A stretch of 64,000 nucleotides of DNA from Bog-473 sp963706555 (GTDB lineage: Bacteria; Actinomycetota; Acidimicrobiia; Acidimicrobiales; RAAP-2). The notes below the pieces were generated by a model. It did no database searches. It saw only the letters and a program-made list of their open reading frames with translations, and was not told the origin of the DNA. The stretch spans positions 5,208,001 to 5,272,000 of the forward strand of contig OY970164.1 in the NCBI GenBank assembly GCA_963706555.1, written 5' to 3'. Position numbers and translations under genes: made by a program. Below, in pieces: positions 8,413 to 18,504 of this stretch (positions within the stretch are counted from its first letter, which is position 1; each line of letters begins with the position of its first letter).

Positions 8413-9152
8413 CGGTCGACCGCATCATCGAGCTCGAGGGAGCGGTCAACTTCCGTGACCTCGGCGGCTACGCCACGGTCGACGGCCAGCGCACCCGCTG
8501 GCGGGTGCTGTTCCGGGCCGACGGCTTGGGCGAGCTGACCGAGCCCGATCTCGACATCCTGCGCCAGCTGCGCATCCGCACGGTGATCGATCTCCGCACC
8601 GGCCACGAGCTCCAACAGAGCCGCTTCGATGTCGACGCTCACCCGGTCGAGTTCCACCATTTCCCCTTCATCAAGTCGCTGACGAACTCCGAGGACTTCG
8701 AGCGCGCACCGGGGTTCCTCGGCGCCCAGTACCGGCAGATGCTCGAGGACGCGGCCCCGCAGATCGTGGGCGCGCTCACTGCGCTGGCCGCACCCGATGC
8801 CCGTCCGGCGGTCTTCCATTGCACGGCCGGCAAGGACCGCACGGGCCTGCTCTCCGCGCTCGTCCTGTCGCTCCTCGGGGTGCCCGAGGACACCGTCGTG
8901 GCCGACTACGCGCTGAGCGGAGCGGCAATGGCACGGCTCCGGGCGAAGCTGCTGATCAAGTTCCCCGATGGCAAGTTGCTGGTCGACTCCGACGCCGACG
9001 CCATCTTCTCCGCCGATCCCTCCAACATGGTGGCGCTGTTCGCACACCTCAATGAGCGCTACGGATCGGTGACCGAGTACGCCGCGGCGATCGGGATCCC
9101 CGACGATGTCGTGGCCCGCCTGCGCGAGGCGATGCTCGAGCACGAGCGCTGA
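8409..9152 (+). CDS. Tyrosine-protein phosphatase (PtpB-like)
   Basis: The 247-residue protein contains NFRDLGG near the N-terminus and the phosphatase loop HCTAGKDRTG (C-x5-R with an extra Lys/Asp). This is the form seen in the MptpB-type family of dual- or triple-specificity phosphatases. The general-acid region and C-terminal helices are full length. It is probably cytosolic or exported without a classical signal. It is the last gene of the pspA-htpX-pspAB run. Confidence 0.85.
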   Translation: MTVDRIIELEGAVNFRDLGGYATVDGQRTRWRVLFRADGLGELTEPDLDILRQLRIRTVIDLRTGHELQQSRFDVDAHPVEFHHFPFIKSLTNSEDFERAPGFLGAQYRQMLEDAAPQIVGALTALAAPDARPAVFHCTAGKDRTGLLSALVLSLLGVPEDTVVADYALSGAAMARLRAKLLIKFPDGKLLVDSDADAIFSADPSNMVALFAHLNERYGSVTEYAAAIGIPDDVVARLREAMLEHER

Positions 9153-9156
9153 GCGG

Positions 9157-9449
9157 TCAGCCCCTCGGCCGCATCCGGTCGATCGCTGCCGCCAGTGCCA
9201 GATCGAGCACCGTCAGCCCGCCCGCGTCGTGCGTGGTCAACACGAGATGCACCTTGTTCCACCGGATGTCGATGTCGGGGTGGTGGTTCGCCGCCTCTGC
9301 CGCCGCACCGACCCGGTTGACGAACGCCAGTGCTTCGCCGAAGTCGTGCAACTCGACCGTGGTCCGTAGCTCGTCACCGACGTGGTCCCAAAAGATGTCC
9401 TGTTCCTCCAGGGCCAGGTCCACCTCTTCGGACGAAAGCTTCTGCTCTC

Positions 9450-9453
<4 letters not shown>
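9157..9453 (-). CDS. Pterin-4a-carbinolamine dehydratase
   Basis: The 98-residue protein carries the signature ANHHPDIDIRWNKVHL followed by THDAGGLT, with the catalytic histidines of the PCD/DCoH family. The enzyme dehydrates 4a-hydroxytetrahydropterin; bacterial members without a phenylalanine hydroxylase partner may serve molybdopterin or folate metabolism. The start overlaps the fumC stop by 4 bases, so it is the second gene of the fumC operon. Confidence 0.9.
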
Positions 9454-10838
<1,385 letters not shown>

Positions 10839-10883
10839 GCCGCGCAGCTTACGGCGGTCGCTCAGGGCCGTCGCGCCGCCCGG

Positions 10884-10926
10884 GCCCGAATGCTCCTCGC
10901 ACGAAGCCCGATGCTCGTGGCACGAA
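10884..10926 (+). repeat. Imperfect ~21-bp tandem repeat upstream of fumC and the PPOX gene
   Basis: GCCCGAATGCTCCTCGCACG (10884 on) is followed at once by GCCCGATGCTCGTGGCACG (10906 on), with about 18 positions shared. It lies in the divergent intergenic region between fumC and the PPOX gene and could be a paired regulator site or a decayed duplication. Confidence 0.6.
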
Positions 10927-11001
10927 TGGAGCCCTCGCCCGAATATGTTCGATCCTGACCCCGGTCACCCGACTCCCCCGCATCCCGAAAGGACACTCCA
11001 C

Positions 11002-11400
11002 ATGGCCGACACCCTCTCCGCCAAGGCTCGCGAGCTCATCGCCCGGCCGGTACTGGCCTCGCTGACCACGCTGGGCGCCGACGGCTCCCCCCAGGTGACG
11101 CCGCTGTGGATCGACCTGGACGGCGACGACCTGCTCTTCAACACCGCCCAGAGTCGAGTGAAGGCCCGCCACATGGCACGCGACCCTCGCGTCGCAGTCT
11201 CGATGATCGATCCGGACAACCCCTACAACGTGCTGGCCCTGCGGGGGACGGTGACGGACATGACACCCGAGGGAGGCGACGCCCACATCGATGCGCTCTC
11301 GAAGAAGTACCTCGGTGTCGATTCGTATCCGAACCGGACGGAGGGTGAAGTGCGCATCAAGGTACGCGTGCGGACCGACCACATCGCCATGCAGGGCTAA
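11002..11400 (+). CDS. PPOX-class F420-dependent oxidoreductase
   Basis: The 132-residue protein is a split beta-barrel flavin/deazaflavin reductase: RPVLASLTTLGADGSPQVTP, LLFNTAQSRVKARHMARDP and VALRGTV-type strands fit the PPOX F420 family. A clear ribosome site (GAAAGGA) lies about 9 bases before ATG 11002, which excludes the longer upstream frame. Members use F420H2 to reduce small substrates such as biliverdin or quinones; the substrate here is unknown. Confidence 0.85.
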   Translation: MADTLSAKARELIARPVLASLTTLGADGSPQVTPLWIDLDGDDLLFNTAQSRVKARHMARDPRVAVSMIDPDNPYNVLALRGTVTDMTPEGGDAHIDALSKKYLGVDSYPNRTEGEVRIKVRVRTDHIAMQG

Positions 11401-11479
11401 TCGCCGGCGGTGCGAGCCCGGAGCCACGAGGCTCCTCGTCAGCGACCTGATCCGCCGCGAGTCATCGGCGAAAGCTGTC

Positions 11480-11683
11480 ACGGCAATGTGTGTTGCGATG
11501 CAGCCGGAACTGTGGCACTCCAACGGCAGTTCCCTCCTTTTGCTTGTCGCGAGAAGTGGGGCTGGCGCTTGGGCCCAGGCAGGCGAAGCTCGGTTGAGGG
11601 ATGACTTCTCCGAGGCTGGATTCTCCTCTTTCCGACGCGCCACTGAGACGTCCTTCAATCTGGTCCTCGAAGCCAAGCCCTGA
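11480..11683 (+). pseudogene. C-terminal relic of a SAM-dependent methyltransferase
   Basis: The last 36 codons encode AQAGEARLRDDFSEAGF plus SSFRRATETSFNLVLEAKP. That matches 24 of 36 residues of the C-terminus of the intact methyltransferase at 32439-33500. Just upstream, a different frame reads SREVGLALG, as in the intact gene, so at least one frameshift lies at the GGG run near 11570. No start or catalytic domain is present. It lies between the PPOX gene and an opposing SGNH hydrolase. Confidence 0.75.
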
Positions 11684-11684
11684 C

Positions 11685-12785
11685 TCAGGAGAGAACTGCT
11701 TCGACCTTCTTCGCGATCTGTTGTTGGCCCAACGCGTTGGGGTGGGCGGCTCGCCAGACATGCCGTTCGATGTCGTTTTGGCTGCCGGTGAGAGCGATGG
11801 TGACAAGGTCGCGCGTCAACTCGGTCATTGGCATCGGCTCGCCGGAAAATATCGCTGGGTCCGCAGTGCACATCTCGTGGCCGACTTCCACCTTCGAAAC
11901 ATCGACGTAGGTCACATTCTTGTCACCCGCGGCTTGTGCGTTGAGCACAGCTTCGTCGATTGCGGTATTGAGCGCGTTGACAACGATGTCGCTTTGATCG
12001 GAGAGGGAAACCTTGTTGACCCCGATCAGGAAGCACAGTGGGTTCACCTCGCTTCCGGGTCCTACGATGCTCGAATTGGCGAAGTCCGTGGAGCTGGGAA
12101 TCGGGTCGTAGTAGTTCAGGACTGCGACCCGCTTCGTGTGCGGGCTCACCGATTCAATCTCGGCGGTCAACGCACTGGTGACACTCGAGAGCTCTTGCAC
12201 GACGGACGGCGTGGGCGCATTGTTCGATGCAACGCATTGACTGTGCAGCACGCTGTGCGTCAAGGCACCTTCGATACAGCCCGCGAAGTCGATGTCGTCT
12301 GCACCGGCCTGAATCGTCACTAACGCAGCGGGCTTCGTTGCGAGATTGTCAGCTGCTATCTCGTCATTCTGGACATTGCGATTGCCCGGGCACTGGTAGT
12401 TGAGTGCCGCCGGGGACGACGGATTCCCGCTCGTACCCTGCGAGGACGCGTGCGCGCCGCTTATGGAGAGCTGGTCGCCCGTGAGCGTGCAGTTCGTGGG
12501 CCTGACACTCATCGACAGGTTCAGGGACCCCTGCACGAGACTGGGCCATGCTTGCGAGGAGGGTCCCTGTGAGATCGCCGACGGAGGCAACCCGATCTGC
12601 GCTGTGGTGTAGGGATTGTTGAGCCCGTGCCCGTAAGGAACGGAATCGCCCAAGGCGACGTAGCACGTCGGGGGTGGTGGCGGAGGCGTCGATGTACCAC
12701 CGGATGCTTCCACCGCGATAAGACCTCCGGCCAGCAGCGCCGCCGACAGCACGATCAAGGTCCAACGATTTCTCAAACGGCGCAC
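11685..12785 (-). CDS. Secreted SGNH/GDSL hydrolase
   Basis: The protein has a short basic N-terminus, one hydrophobic segment (LIVLSAALLAGGLIAV) and a Pro run, so it is exported or membrane-anchored. The mature part begins CYVALGDSVPYGHG, with the GDS nucleophile block. It has IQAGADDID (block III-like) and ends with WRAAHPNALGQQQIA, holding the catalytic His. Such enzymes are lipases or esterases. I chose GTG 12785 (366 residues) because GAGAGGGG lies just upstream; the frame is open 18 codons further. Confidence 0.8.
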   Translation of the reverse strand: MRRLRNRWTLIVLSAALLAGGLIAVEASGGTSTPPPPPPTCYVALGDSVPYGHGLNNPYTTAQIGLPPSAISQGPSSQAWPSLVQGSLNLSMSVRPTNCTLTGDQLSISGAHASSQGTSGNPSSPAALNYQCPGNRNVQNDEIAADNLATKPAALVTIQAGADDIDFAGCIEGALTHSVLHSQCVASNNAPTPSVVQELSSVTSALTAEIESVSPHTKRVAVLNYYDPIPSSTDFANSSIVGPGSEVNPLCFLIGVNKVSLSDQSDIVVNALNTAIDEAVLNAQAAGDKNVTYVDVSKVEVGHEMCTADPAIFSGEPMPMTELTRDLVTIALTGSQNDIERHVWRAAHPNALGQQQIAKKVEAVLS

Positions 12786-13009
12786 GCTGCATCCCCTCTC
12801 CCCCGAGACTGAGCTGAGGACGATAGACGACCACCACAAGAGTTACTTGTCGCCCCTCTCGATGACGTGCACTTCACGCGAGGTGAGGAGGAGGCGACCA
12901 CCGGCGGCAAGTGGCGACGAAGCTGTTCGCCGAGCGCAACGCCTTCGTCGGAGGGTTCCGAGGACGCCACTTGGTCGACGCAGTCGTCCGGACCGCTCGA
13001 CAGCCCGGA

Positions 13010-13648
13010 TCAGGCCGTGTCCGAGCCGCGTATCCAGCACACGTCGACACCTCGAGGCAGCGCGTCCGGCGGCTGGGCGCCGACCGACACGAGCACGAGA
13101 TCGCAGGCACCGAGCAGCGCGCCGTCCGGGACCGATCCATCGGTCAGGTCCAGCGCGATCGGCGGTCCACCCGGCCGGTGCGGCAGCGGCCGATTGACGG
13201 CACCGGCGGCCGGGTACCGCGGTCCGACGCTGACGCCGATCCCGGTGCGCCACATGGCCCGGCACAGTGCGACCGCCTCTGACGTTGCAGCCGACACGGC
13301 GCTCGTGAAAGGGCCGGTGAACGCCAGCACCACCCGCCCACCGGTCACGTGGTCGAGGGTCGTCATCTCGCGGGCGAGGACGGTCGGGTGCCGGTGCGGC
13401 GCAGGCCCCAGACTCTGACGTATGCCGAAGGAGAGATTCCGCATCGGGTCGGTGGGCCGGGCGGTCGGCAGAGGCGCCAGGGCGGCCGCCAACCCCGCCG
13501 CGATAACGATCGCATCTCCCAATCGACCATCGGTGAGGAACACGACGTCGACACCATTGCCGTGCGCCCGCTCGGCGCTGGCCCGGAGGGCGTCGACAGC
13601 AAGGTCGCGCAAGAAGAGTCCCTCCACCGCGTCGCACATTACCGGCAC
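13010..13648 (-). CDS. Short luciferase-like (LLM) protein
   Basis: The 212-residue protein has LRASAERAHGNGVDVVF, FGIRQSLGPAPHRHPTVLA and REMTTLDHVTGGRVVLAF, which are recognisable strands and helices of LLM flavin/F420 enzymes. It is about 100 residues shorter than typical LLM enzymes and ends soon after the central strands. It may be a compact binding protein or a C-terminal truncation. The GTG at 13648 lies 13 bases after the dprA stop; ATG 13639 is the alternative start. It is probably the third gene of the yifB-dprA operon. Confidence 0.55.
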   Translation of the reverse strand: MPVMCDAVEGLFLRDLAVDALRASAERAHGNGVDVVFLTDGRLGDAIVIAAGLAAALAPLPTARPTDPMRNLSFGIRQSLGPAPHRHPTVLAREMTTLDHVTGGRVVLAFTGPFTSAVSAATSEAVALCRAMWRTGIGVSVGPRYPAAGAVNRPLPHRPGGPPIALDLTDGSVPDGALLGACDLVLVSVGAQPPDALPRGVDVCWIRGSDTA

Positions 13649-13660
13649 GCTCCGACGTCG

Positions 13661-14755
13661 CTACGTTGCCTTCACCCACCACCCGCCCACGTCGTGGGCC
13701 AAGCCGGCCTGCGAGAGCCGCTCGAGCCCCCCGCACAGCTCTGCGAGCTCCAACCCGGTCAGACGTACCAACTGATCGAGGGACGTCGGATCAGGCGACA
13801 GCATCTCGCACAGCGCGCGATCGGACCTCCTCAGGTCGACGCCGGAGCTATGGAGCGCGGTCCCGCGCCCGGTCCCGGCGCCGGCCGGCGCGGAAGACAG
13901 CTTCGGGAGCGCCACGCCGCGCAACGACAGCGCCGTCAGGATGTCCGCCACCGAGCACACCGGGAAGCACCCGTCGGCCAGCAGGCTGTTGGTGCCCTCG
14001 GACGTCTGGCTGCGGATCGAGCCGGGCACCGCACCGACGGGGATTCCCCGTTCCGCCGCGGCGGCGACGGTGTACATGGAACCGCCCCGGTGGCGACTCT
14101 CCACCACGATCACCACATCACTGAGCATGGCCAGCAAACGGTTGCGTACCGGGAAGCGCCACTTCTCCGTGCGCACGCCCGCGGGAGACTCCGAGTACAC
14201 CGCACCCTGCTCGGCCACCCGGGCCCAGAGGCGGGCATGCCGGCGAGGGTACGGATCGTCCAATCCTCCGGCCACGACCGCGATGGGCGGGGCCCCGGCA
14301 GCTGTTGCTCCCTCGTGGGCGGCACCATCGATCCCGAGGGCAAGGCCCGAGACGATGCTCACCCCCATCGCAGCCAGATCGGCGGCGAACTGCGCCGCCA
14401 CGCCGATGCCGTAGCGGGTCGGGCTACGGGTGCCCACGATGCCCACGGTCGGGTTCCGGTTGATCGCCCCGGGGTCCCCCTGGCAGAAGAGAACTGCCGG
14501 AGCCTCGGGATCGCCCACCAATCGCCGCGGGTAGACAGGGCCGTTCCGCCAGCACACCTCGATCCCCTTCTCCTCGTGCCGCTCCCATATGCGTCCTACG
14601 TCGCCGACGAAGGAGCCCCTCGACCATGCGACCGAAGGCTGGTCGCTGGCTAAAAGGGTGCGCAAGGTGGCAGGCCCCATCTGCGGCACCGACGCCAGCG
14701 CGGCGGCGAATGCCTCCTCGGGGAGGTCCTCGTGCAGAGGGTCGCGCTCGGTCAT
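13661..14755 (-). CDS. dprA: DNA-processing protein DprA
   Basis: DprA loads RecA on incoming single-stranded DNA during transformation. The 364-residue protein has the Rossmann core motifs VGIVGTRSPTRYG, SGLALGIDGAAHEG, GGLDDPYPRRH and SRHRGGSMYT, and a C-terminal winged-helix-like segment (LDQLVRLTGLELAEL). The ATG at 14755 overlaps the yifB stop by 4 bases. Longer frames upstream lie inside yifB. yifB-dprA is a conserved pair in actinobacteria. Confidence 0.93.
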   Translation of the reverse strand: MTERDPLHEDLPEEAFAAALASVPQMGPATLRTLLASDQPSVAWSRGSFVGDVGRIWERHEEKGIEVCWRNGPVYPRRLVGDPEAPAVLFCQGDPGAINRNPTVGIVGTRSPTRYGIGVAAQFAADLAAMGVSIVSGLALGIDGAAHEGATAAGAPPIAVVAGGLDDPYPRRHARLWARVAEQGAVYSESPAGVRTEKWRFPVRNRLLAMLSDVVIVVESRHRGGSMYTVAAAAERGIPVGAVPGSIRSQTSEGTNSLLADGCFPVCSVADILTALSLRGVALPKLSSAPAGAGTGRGTALHSSGVDLRRSDRALCEMLSPDPTSLDQLVRLTGLELAELCGGLERLSQAGLAHDVGGWWVKAT

Positions 14756-16248
14756 GGTGCCACCGTCGCCCGGGCGGTGCGCAGGCACAGTGCGTCGCTG
14801 ACGTGCTCCTCGCCCACCTGCTCGACCCCGACGAGGTCGGCCACGGTGCGGGCGACGCGTGAGACCTTGTGCAAGCCGCGCGCCGTCAGTGCGCCCTCTC
14901 GGAGTTTGGACGACAAGAGCCTCGTGGCGTCGGGATGCATCGCCGGCTGATGGGGACCGGTCCGGGCTGCAGCCCGCTCGCGGGCGAGCGCCACCCGGGC
15001 CGCTGACGCCGCCGTCGAACCGCCGGGCGTGCTCTCCAAGAGCTGCTCGGGGTCGGGCCGGGCGAGCGGTACCACGAGGTCGAACCGGTCGAGCAGCGGC
15101 GCAGAGAGGCGGCGGGTGTAGCGGGCGCGATCGGCCGGGCTGCACGAGCACGCTCCGGGATAGACGCCTTCGCCGCACGGGCAGGGATTCATCGCCGCCA
15201 CTAGGAGGAACTGCGCCGAGAGGGCGACCGTCCCGCCGACGCGACTGATCCTGATCACGCCTTCTTCCAGCGGTTGGCGGAGTGCCTCGAGCGCAGTGAC
15301 GGGAAACTCCCCCATCTCGTCGAGAAAGAGGACGCCGTGCGTCGCCAAACTGATCTCACCAGGGCGGAATGACCAACTTCCCCCGCCGACCAACGCCACG
15401 ATCGACGCCCGGTGATGCGGAGCTCGAAAGGGAGGGTGCCGCACGAGCGCCCCATCGGGCAACGGACACCCAGCGGCGGAGTGCACCCGGGTCACGGTGA
15501 GGGACTCTTCGAGCGTGAGAGGCGGCAACAGCCCGGTGAGCCGCTCGGCCAACATGGTCTTGCCCGATCCGGGTGGCCCGACCATGAGCAGGTGATGTCG
15601 ACCGGCGGCCGCCACTTCGAGCGCATGACGACCCACGGGCTGCCCCTTGACGTCGGCCAAGTCGGGCGCGTCGCTCCGAGCCGGGGGTGGCGCCGGCGCC
15701 GGTGGCGTCGCCGGCCATCGACCGTCCGTGCGGAGGATCCGGGTGAGGTCCGCCAGCGACGCCACACCGTGGGCCGCGTCCCCGCGGACCAACGAGGCCT
15801 CACGCGCGTCGCACAGCGGCACGACCAACCCGAAGCGTTGGCCATCTGGTGCGTCGTTCTCCATTGCGGCGTCGGCCAGGGCGATCATGCCCGGCACGTG
15901 CCGCAACGACCCGTTCAACCCGAGCTCACCGCAGAACGTGAGCCCGTCGGTGCACCCGGGAGGGAGTTGCCCGGTCGCGACCAGGACGCCGACCGCGATG
16001 GCCAGGTCGAGCCCGGCCCCCCCTTTTCGGACGCCTGATGGCGCAAGGTTGACAGTTACCCTCCGCATAGGCCACGGCAGGCCACTCGAGAGCAGCGCAG
16101 CGCGCACGCGATCGCGTGACTCCCGTACGGCGGCATCGGGCAGACCCACGATGGTGAATCCCGGAAGGCCGTTGGAGACATGGACCTCGACGGAGACCCG
16201 CCGGCCGACCGCACCGGTCAGCGTGGCGGCGGCAATGGAAGCGAGCAT
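14752..16248 (-). CDS. yifB: YifB/ComM family Mg-chelatase-like AAA+ ATPase
   Basis: ComM/YifB is a branch-migration helicase that helps integrate transformed DNA. The 498-residue protein has the N-terminal domain (GLPGFTIVGLPDAAVRES), Walker A GPPGSGKTML, Walker B GVLFLDEMGEF and the zinc-site-like NPCPCGEGVYPGACSC. ATG 16248 gives the family start MLASIAAATL, although the frame is open another 43 codons. No Shine-Dalgarno sequence is visible and a leader stem-loop abuts the start. A diverged copy of the first 71 codons lies at 28444-28656. Confidence 0.93.
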   Translation of the reverse strand: MLASIAAATLTGAVGRRVSVEVHVSNGLPGFTIVGLPDAAVRESRDRVRAALLSSGLPWPMRRVTVNLAPSGVRKGGAGLDLAIAVGVLVATGQLPPGCTDGLTFCGELGLNGSLRHVPGMIALADAAMENDAPDGQRFGLVVPLCDAREASLVRGDAAHGVASLADLTRILRTDGRWPATPPAPAPPPARSDAPDLADVKGQPVGRHALEVAAAGRHHLLMVGPPGSGKTMLAERLTGLLPPLTLEESLTVTRVHSAAGCPLPDGALVRHPPFRAPHHRASIVALVGGGSWSFRPGEISLATHGVLFLDEMGEFPVTALEALRQPLEEGVIRISRVGGTVALSAQFLLVAAMNPCPCGEGVYPGACSCSPADRARYTRRLSAPLLDRFDLVVPLARPDPEQLLESTPGGSTAASAARVALARERAAARTGPHQPAMHPDATRLLSSKLREGALTARGLHKVSRVARTVADLVGVEQVGEEHVSDALCLRTARATVAP

Positions 16249-16268
16249 GCACAAGAACGGTCGCGTGC
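16036..16268 (-). repeat. Left copy of the 233-bp yifB 5'-end direct repeat
   Basis: This segment covers the first 71 codons of yifB and 20 bases of leader. It is repeated in the same orientation at 28444-28676 at roughly 85% DNA identity by eye. 67 of the 71 encoded residues and 19 of 20 leader bases are identical. Confidence 0.85.
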
Positions 16269-16309
16269 GACCCTGGCGTGCGATGGTGCCGTTCGTTTGA
16301 TTCTTGTGC
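16249..16309 (-). promoter_or_regulatory. Leader stem-loop abutting the yifB start codon
   Basis: On the minus strand GCACAAGAA (16309-16301) is the exact complement of TTCTTGTGC (16257-16249), which touches the ATG. A second pairing, GAACGG with CCGTTC, and a nested GGTCGC/GCGACC hairpin share the same right arm, so alternative folds exist. No ribosome-binding site is visible between stem and ATG. A translational switch is an inference. Confidence 0.45.
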
Positions 16310-16561
16310 CAGTCCTGAGATGATTTGATGAATCGCAGGGGGGTCGGCTGTATCGGGCTTACCCAACAACAGCGCAATAGAGCGAAGCCAACGCTAATGG
16401 GAGATCCCGAAGCTAGAGGACGAATGCATGGAGGAACCGACGAAGACGTCTAAGCGGCCGACGCGCTCTGCGGCTTCCTGCGAGACGATAGCCATCTCGG
16501 TTCGGAGCGCCGCGGAGGGCGTCGATCTGCCCCGCAGGTATTGACCTTATGCTGGTTGCAG
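16310..16561. other. Rest of the gap between yifB and DUF6629 genes
   Basis: Together with the stem-loop this is a 313-base stretch without a gene. I see no coding signal or promoter I would defend. It is the left edge of the insertion between yifB and yraN. Confidence 0.5.
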
Positions 16562-17230
16562 ATGTGCTTCTCTCCGCAGGCCGATCTCGTCGGGGGCGTC
16601 GTTATCAGCACCATTGGTGTGGTAGCGGTCCGCAACGCCCAGAAGCATCACCATAATATTGCATTAGCCGCATTGCCGCTACTTCTCGGCATCCATCAAA
16701 TTATTGAGGCGTTCGTGTGGTTGGGATTGCAGGATCACGAGCCGCACGAACTTGAGAGAGTTGCCCTTTGGGGTTACCTCCTCATCGCGTTTGTGGTTTT
16801 GCCCATATTCGTGCCAGTGGCCGTCCTAGTAAATGAGCCATCACGGCGCAGGCGATTCATCATGATGCCCCTCGTCGCGCTGGGGGTCGCTGTATCGGGC
16901 ATTCTGTTCGCGACCATGCTGCGTGGTCCTGTCGGTGTGCAACTGCGTCCTCACCATCTCGCCTATTCAATCGACCTCAACCACGGAGCATTTATCGTTG
17001 TTCTCTACGTCGCTGCTATCTGCGGCACGCTGCTTCTGTCCACCGGTCGTCGCGTCGTCACGTTCGGCCTCGTCAACTTGATCGCGGTTGGAGTCATCGC
17101 CTGGCTGACGGTTGATGGGTTTGCTTCGGTGTGGTGTGGTTGGGCAGCGATCACCAGTGGTGCCATTGCTCTTCACATGCGTGTCGGCAAGGTCCCTCGG
17201 ACACCACCTCTAGTTTCACAAGCTGTGTGA
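16562..17230 (+). CDS. DUF6629 family membrane protein
   Basis: The 222-residue protein starts MCFSPQADLVGGVVIS, the signature N-terminus of DUF6629. About seven hydrophobic segments follow, with a HH-rich loop after the first. The function of the family is unknown. I chose the second ATG (16562) because the family begins MCFSPQ; the frame is open seven codons upstream. It appears monocistronic. Lower-GC codons such as aat, att and gta are more common than in the flanking core genes, in line with an accessory region. Confidence 0.75.
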   Translation: MCFSPQADLVGGVVISTIGVVAVRNAQKHHHNIALAALPLLLGIHQIIEAFVWLGLQDHEPHELERVALWGYLLIAFVVLPIFVPVAVLVNEPSRRRRFIMMPLVALGVAVSGILFATMLRGPVGVQLRPHHLAYSIDLNHGAFIVVLYVAAICGTLLLSTGRRVVTFGLVNLIAVGVIAWLTVDGFASVWCGWAAITSGAIALHMRVGKVPRTPPLVSQAV

Positions 17231-17361
17231 ACCTTCACAACCTTTATGAAAAGATCGAACCCGCACGGGAGAGGTCCTGAGGAAACAGGCCTTGCACTGA
17301 CGTTAATGCGGCCGCGCCTAACCCGAAGATCTCCCGCCCGACGCGTCACACAATCGGGCGG

Positions 17362-17397
17362 TACAATGTGACTAGGGCGTCGTCGAGTCGTCCCTAG
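17362..17397 (+). promoter_or_regulatory. Candidate -10 box and operator for the desaturase gene
   Basis: TACAAT at 17362-17367 resembles a housekeeping -10. An inverted repeat CTAGGG (17372-17377) / CCCTAG (17392-17397) begins where transcription would start, as an operator would. No good -35 is visible. It lies about 50-80 bases before the desaturase start. Confidence 0.35.
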
Positions 17398-17443
17398 GTG
17401 GCCTCAGATAGCGGTGGCTCCTTCAGCGGGCCGAGGTGACTGA

Positions 17444-18460
17444 GTGACCATAGTGAGTTCCGGGCGCGAGAGTGCGCTTTACGGCCCCCTAAAGACATTC
17501 CCGGCTGAAATAGATCGCATAGGAGCCGTCAGTCCGGCCGCTGAGCCCCTGGGCACAGGAGGGGGAAGGCAGCAGCAAGTCGTGACCGGGATCCTCGTCG
17601 TAGCTCCACTCTTGGGGATAGCTGCCGCCGCTTCGGGAGTGATCAGTCCGAGGATCACGGTGTTGGACGTGATTCTGGCGGTCGGCTTCTACCTCGCGAG
17701 CGGACACGGGGTGACTGCGGGCTTCCATCGCATGCTCACTCACCGCTCCTTTAAGGCAGCGCGCTGGGTGAAGATCACCCTCGCGGTCGCGGGATCGCTC
17801 GGAATGGAAGGAAGCGTGATCAGCTGGGTCGCCAACCATCGGCGCCACCACGCTTACACAGACAAGAAAGGCGACCCGCATTCACCCTACGAGTATGGCA
17901 ACACCATGGGGAGTCAAGTCCGCGGTGCCGTGCACGCCCATGTTGGCTGGCTGTTTCAAGTCCAGCCGACCGAAGAGGCGAGGTGGGCGCCGGACCTGGT
18001 CAAAGACAAAGACCTCACTGTCATTAGCCGAATGTTTCCGCTGTTGGGGGTCGTCTCTTTAGGCCTACCGATGCTGATCGGATGGGCGGTCACCCGAACG
18101 TGGATGGGCGCACTGGGCGGGTTGATATGGGGCGGCCTAATTCGTGTCTTCGTTTTGCACCATGCCACCTTTTCCGTCAATTCGGTCTGCCACATGTGGG
18201 GACGCCGGCCCTTCACGACCAGAGTTGAGGACAGATCGACGAACTTTGCGCCGTTGGCGCTGTTGGCCATGGGCGAAAATTGGCACAATCTCCACCACTC
18301 CTTTCCCACCCTCGCCCGTCATGGCGTTGATCGGCACCAGCTCGACTCGACGGCACGCCTCATCTGGATCCTTCAGCGGATTGGGGCTGTATGGGATGTG
18401 AAGTGGCCAGTTGCCGCGACCCTGGATCGCAAGCGGCATCCGATCCCTTGTTTGCCCTGA
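17444..18460 (+). CDS. Acyl-CoA/acyl-lipid delta-9-type desaturase
   Basis: This 338-residue integral membrane diiron desaturase has three histidine boxes: HRMLTH, NHRRHHAYTD and NWHNLHHSFP. They are spaced as in stearoyl-CoA desaturases, with paired hydrophobic segments between them. It introduces a cis double bond into fatty acyl chains, adjusting membrane fluidity. The reductant is not encoded nearby. The GTG at 17444 is the start used; an N-terminal tail of about 45 residues precedes the first membrane segment. Confidence 0.9.
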   Translation: MTIVSSGRESALYGPLKTFPAEIDRIGAVSPAAEPLGTGGGRQQQVVTGILVVAPLLGIAAAASGVISPRITVLDVILAVGFYLASGHGVTAGFHRMLTHRSFKAARWVKITLAVAGSLGMEGSVISWVANHRRHHAYTDKKGDPHSPYEYGNTMGSQVRGAVHAHVGWLFQVQPTEEARWAPDLVKDKDLTVISRMFPLLGVVSLGLPMLIGWAVTRTWMGALGGLIWGGLIRVFVLHHATFSVNSVCHMWGRRPFTTRVEDRSTNFAPLALLAMGENWHNLHHSFPTLARHGVDRHQLDSTARLIWILQRIGAVWDVKWPVAATLDRKRHPIPCLP

Positions 18461-18504
18461 ACGCGACGAGCTTGAACTTCTGAAGGGGAGGACCACGCGC
18501 CACC

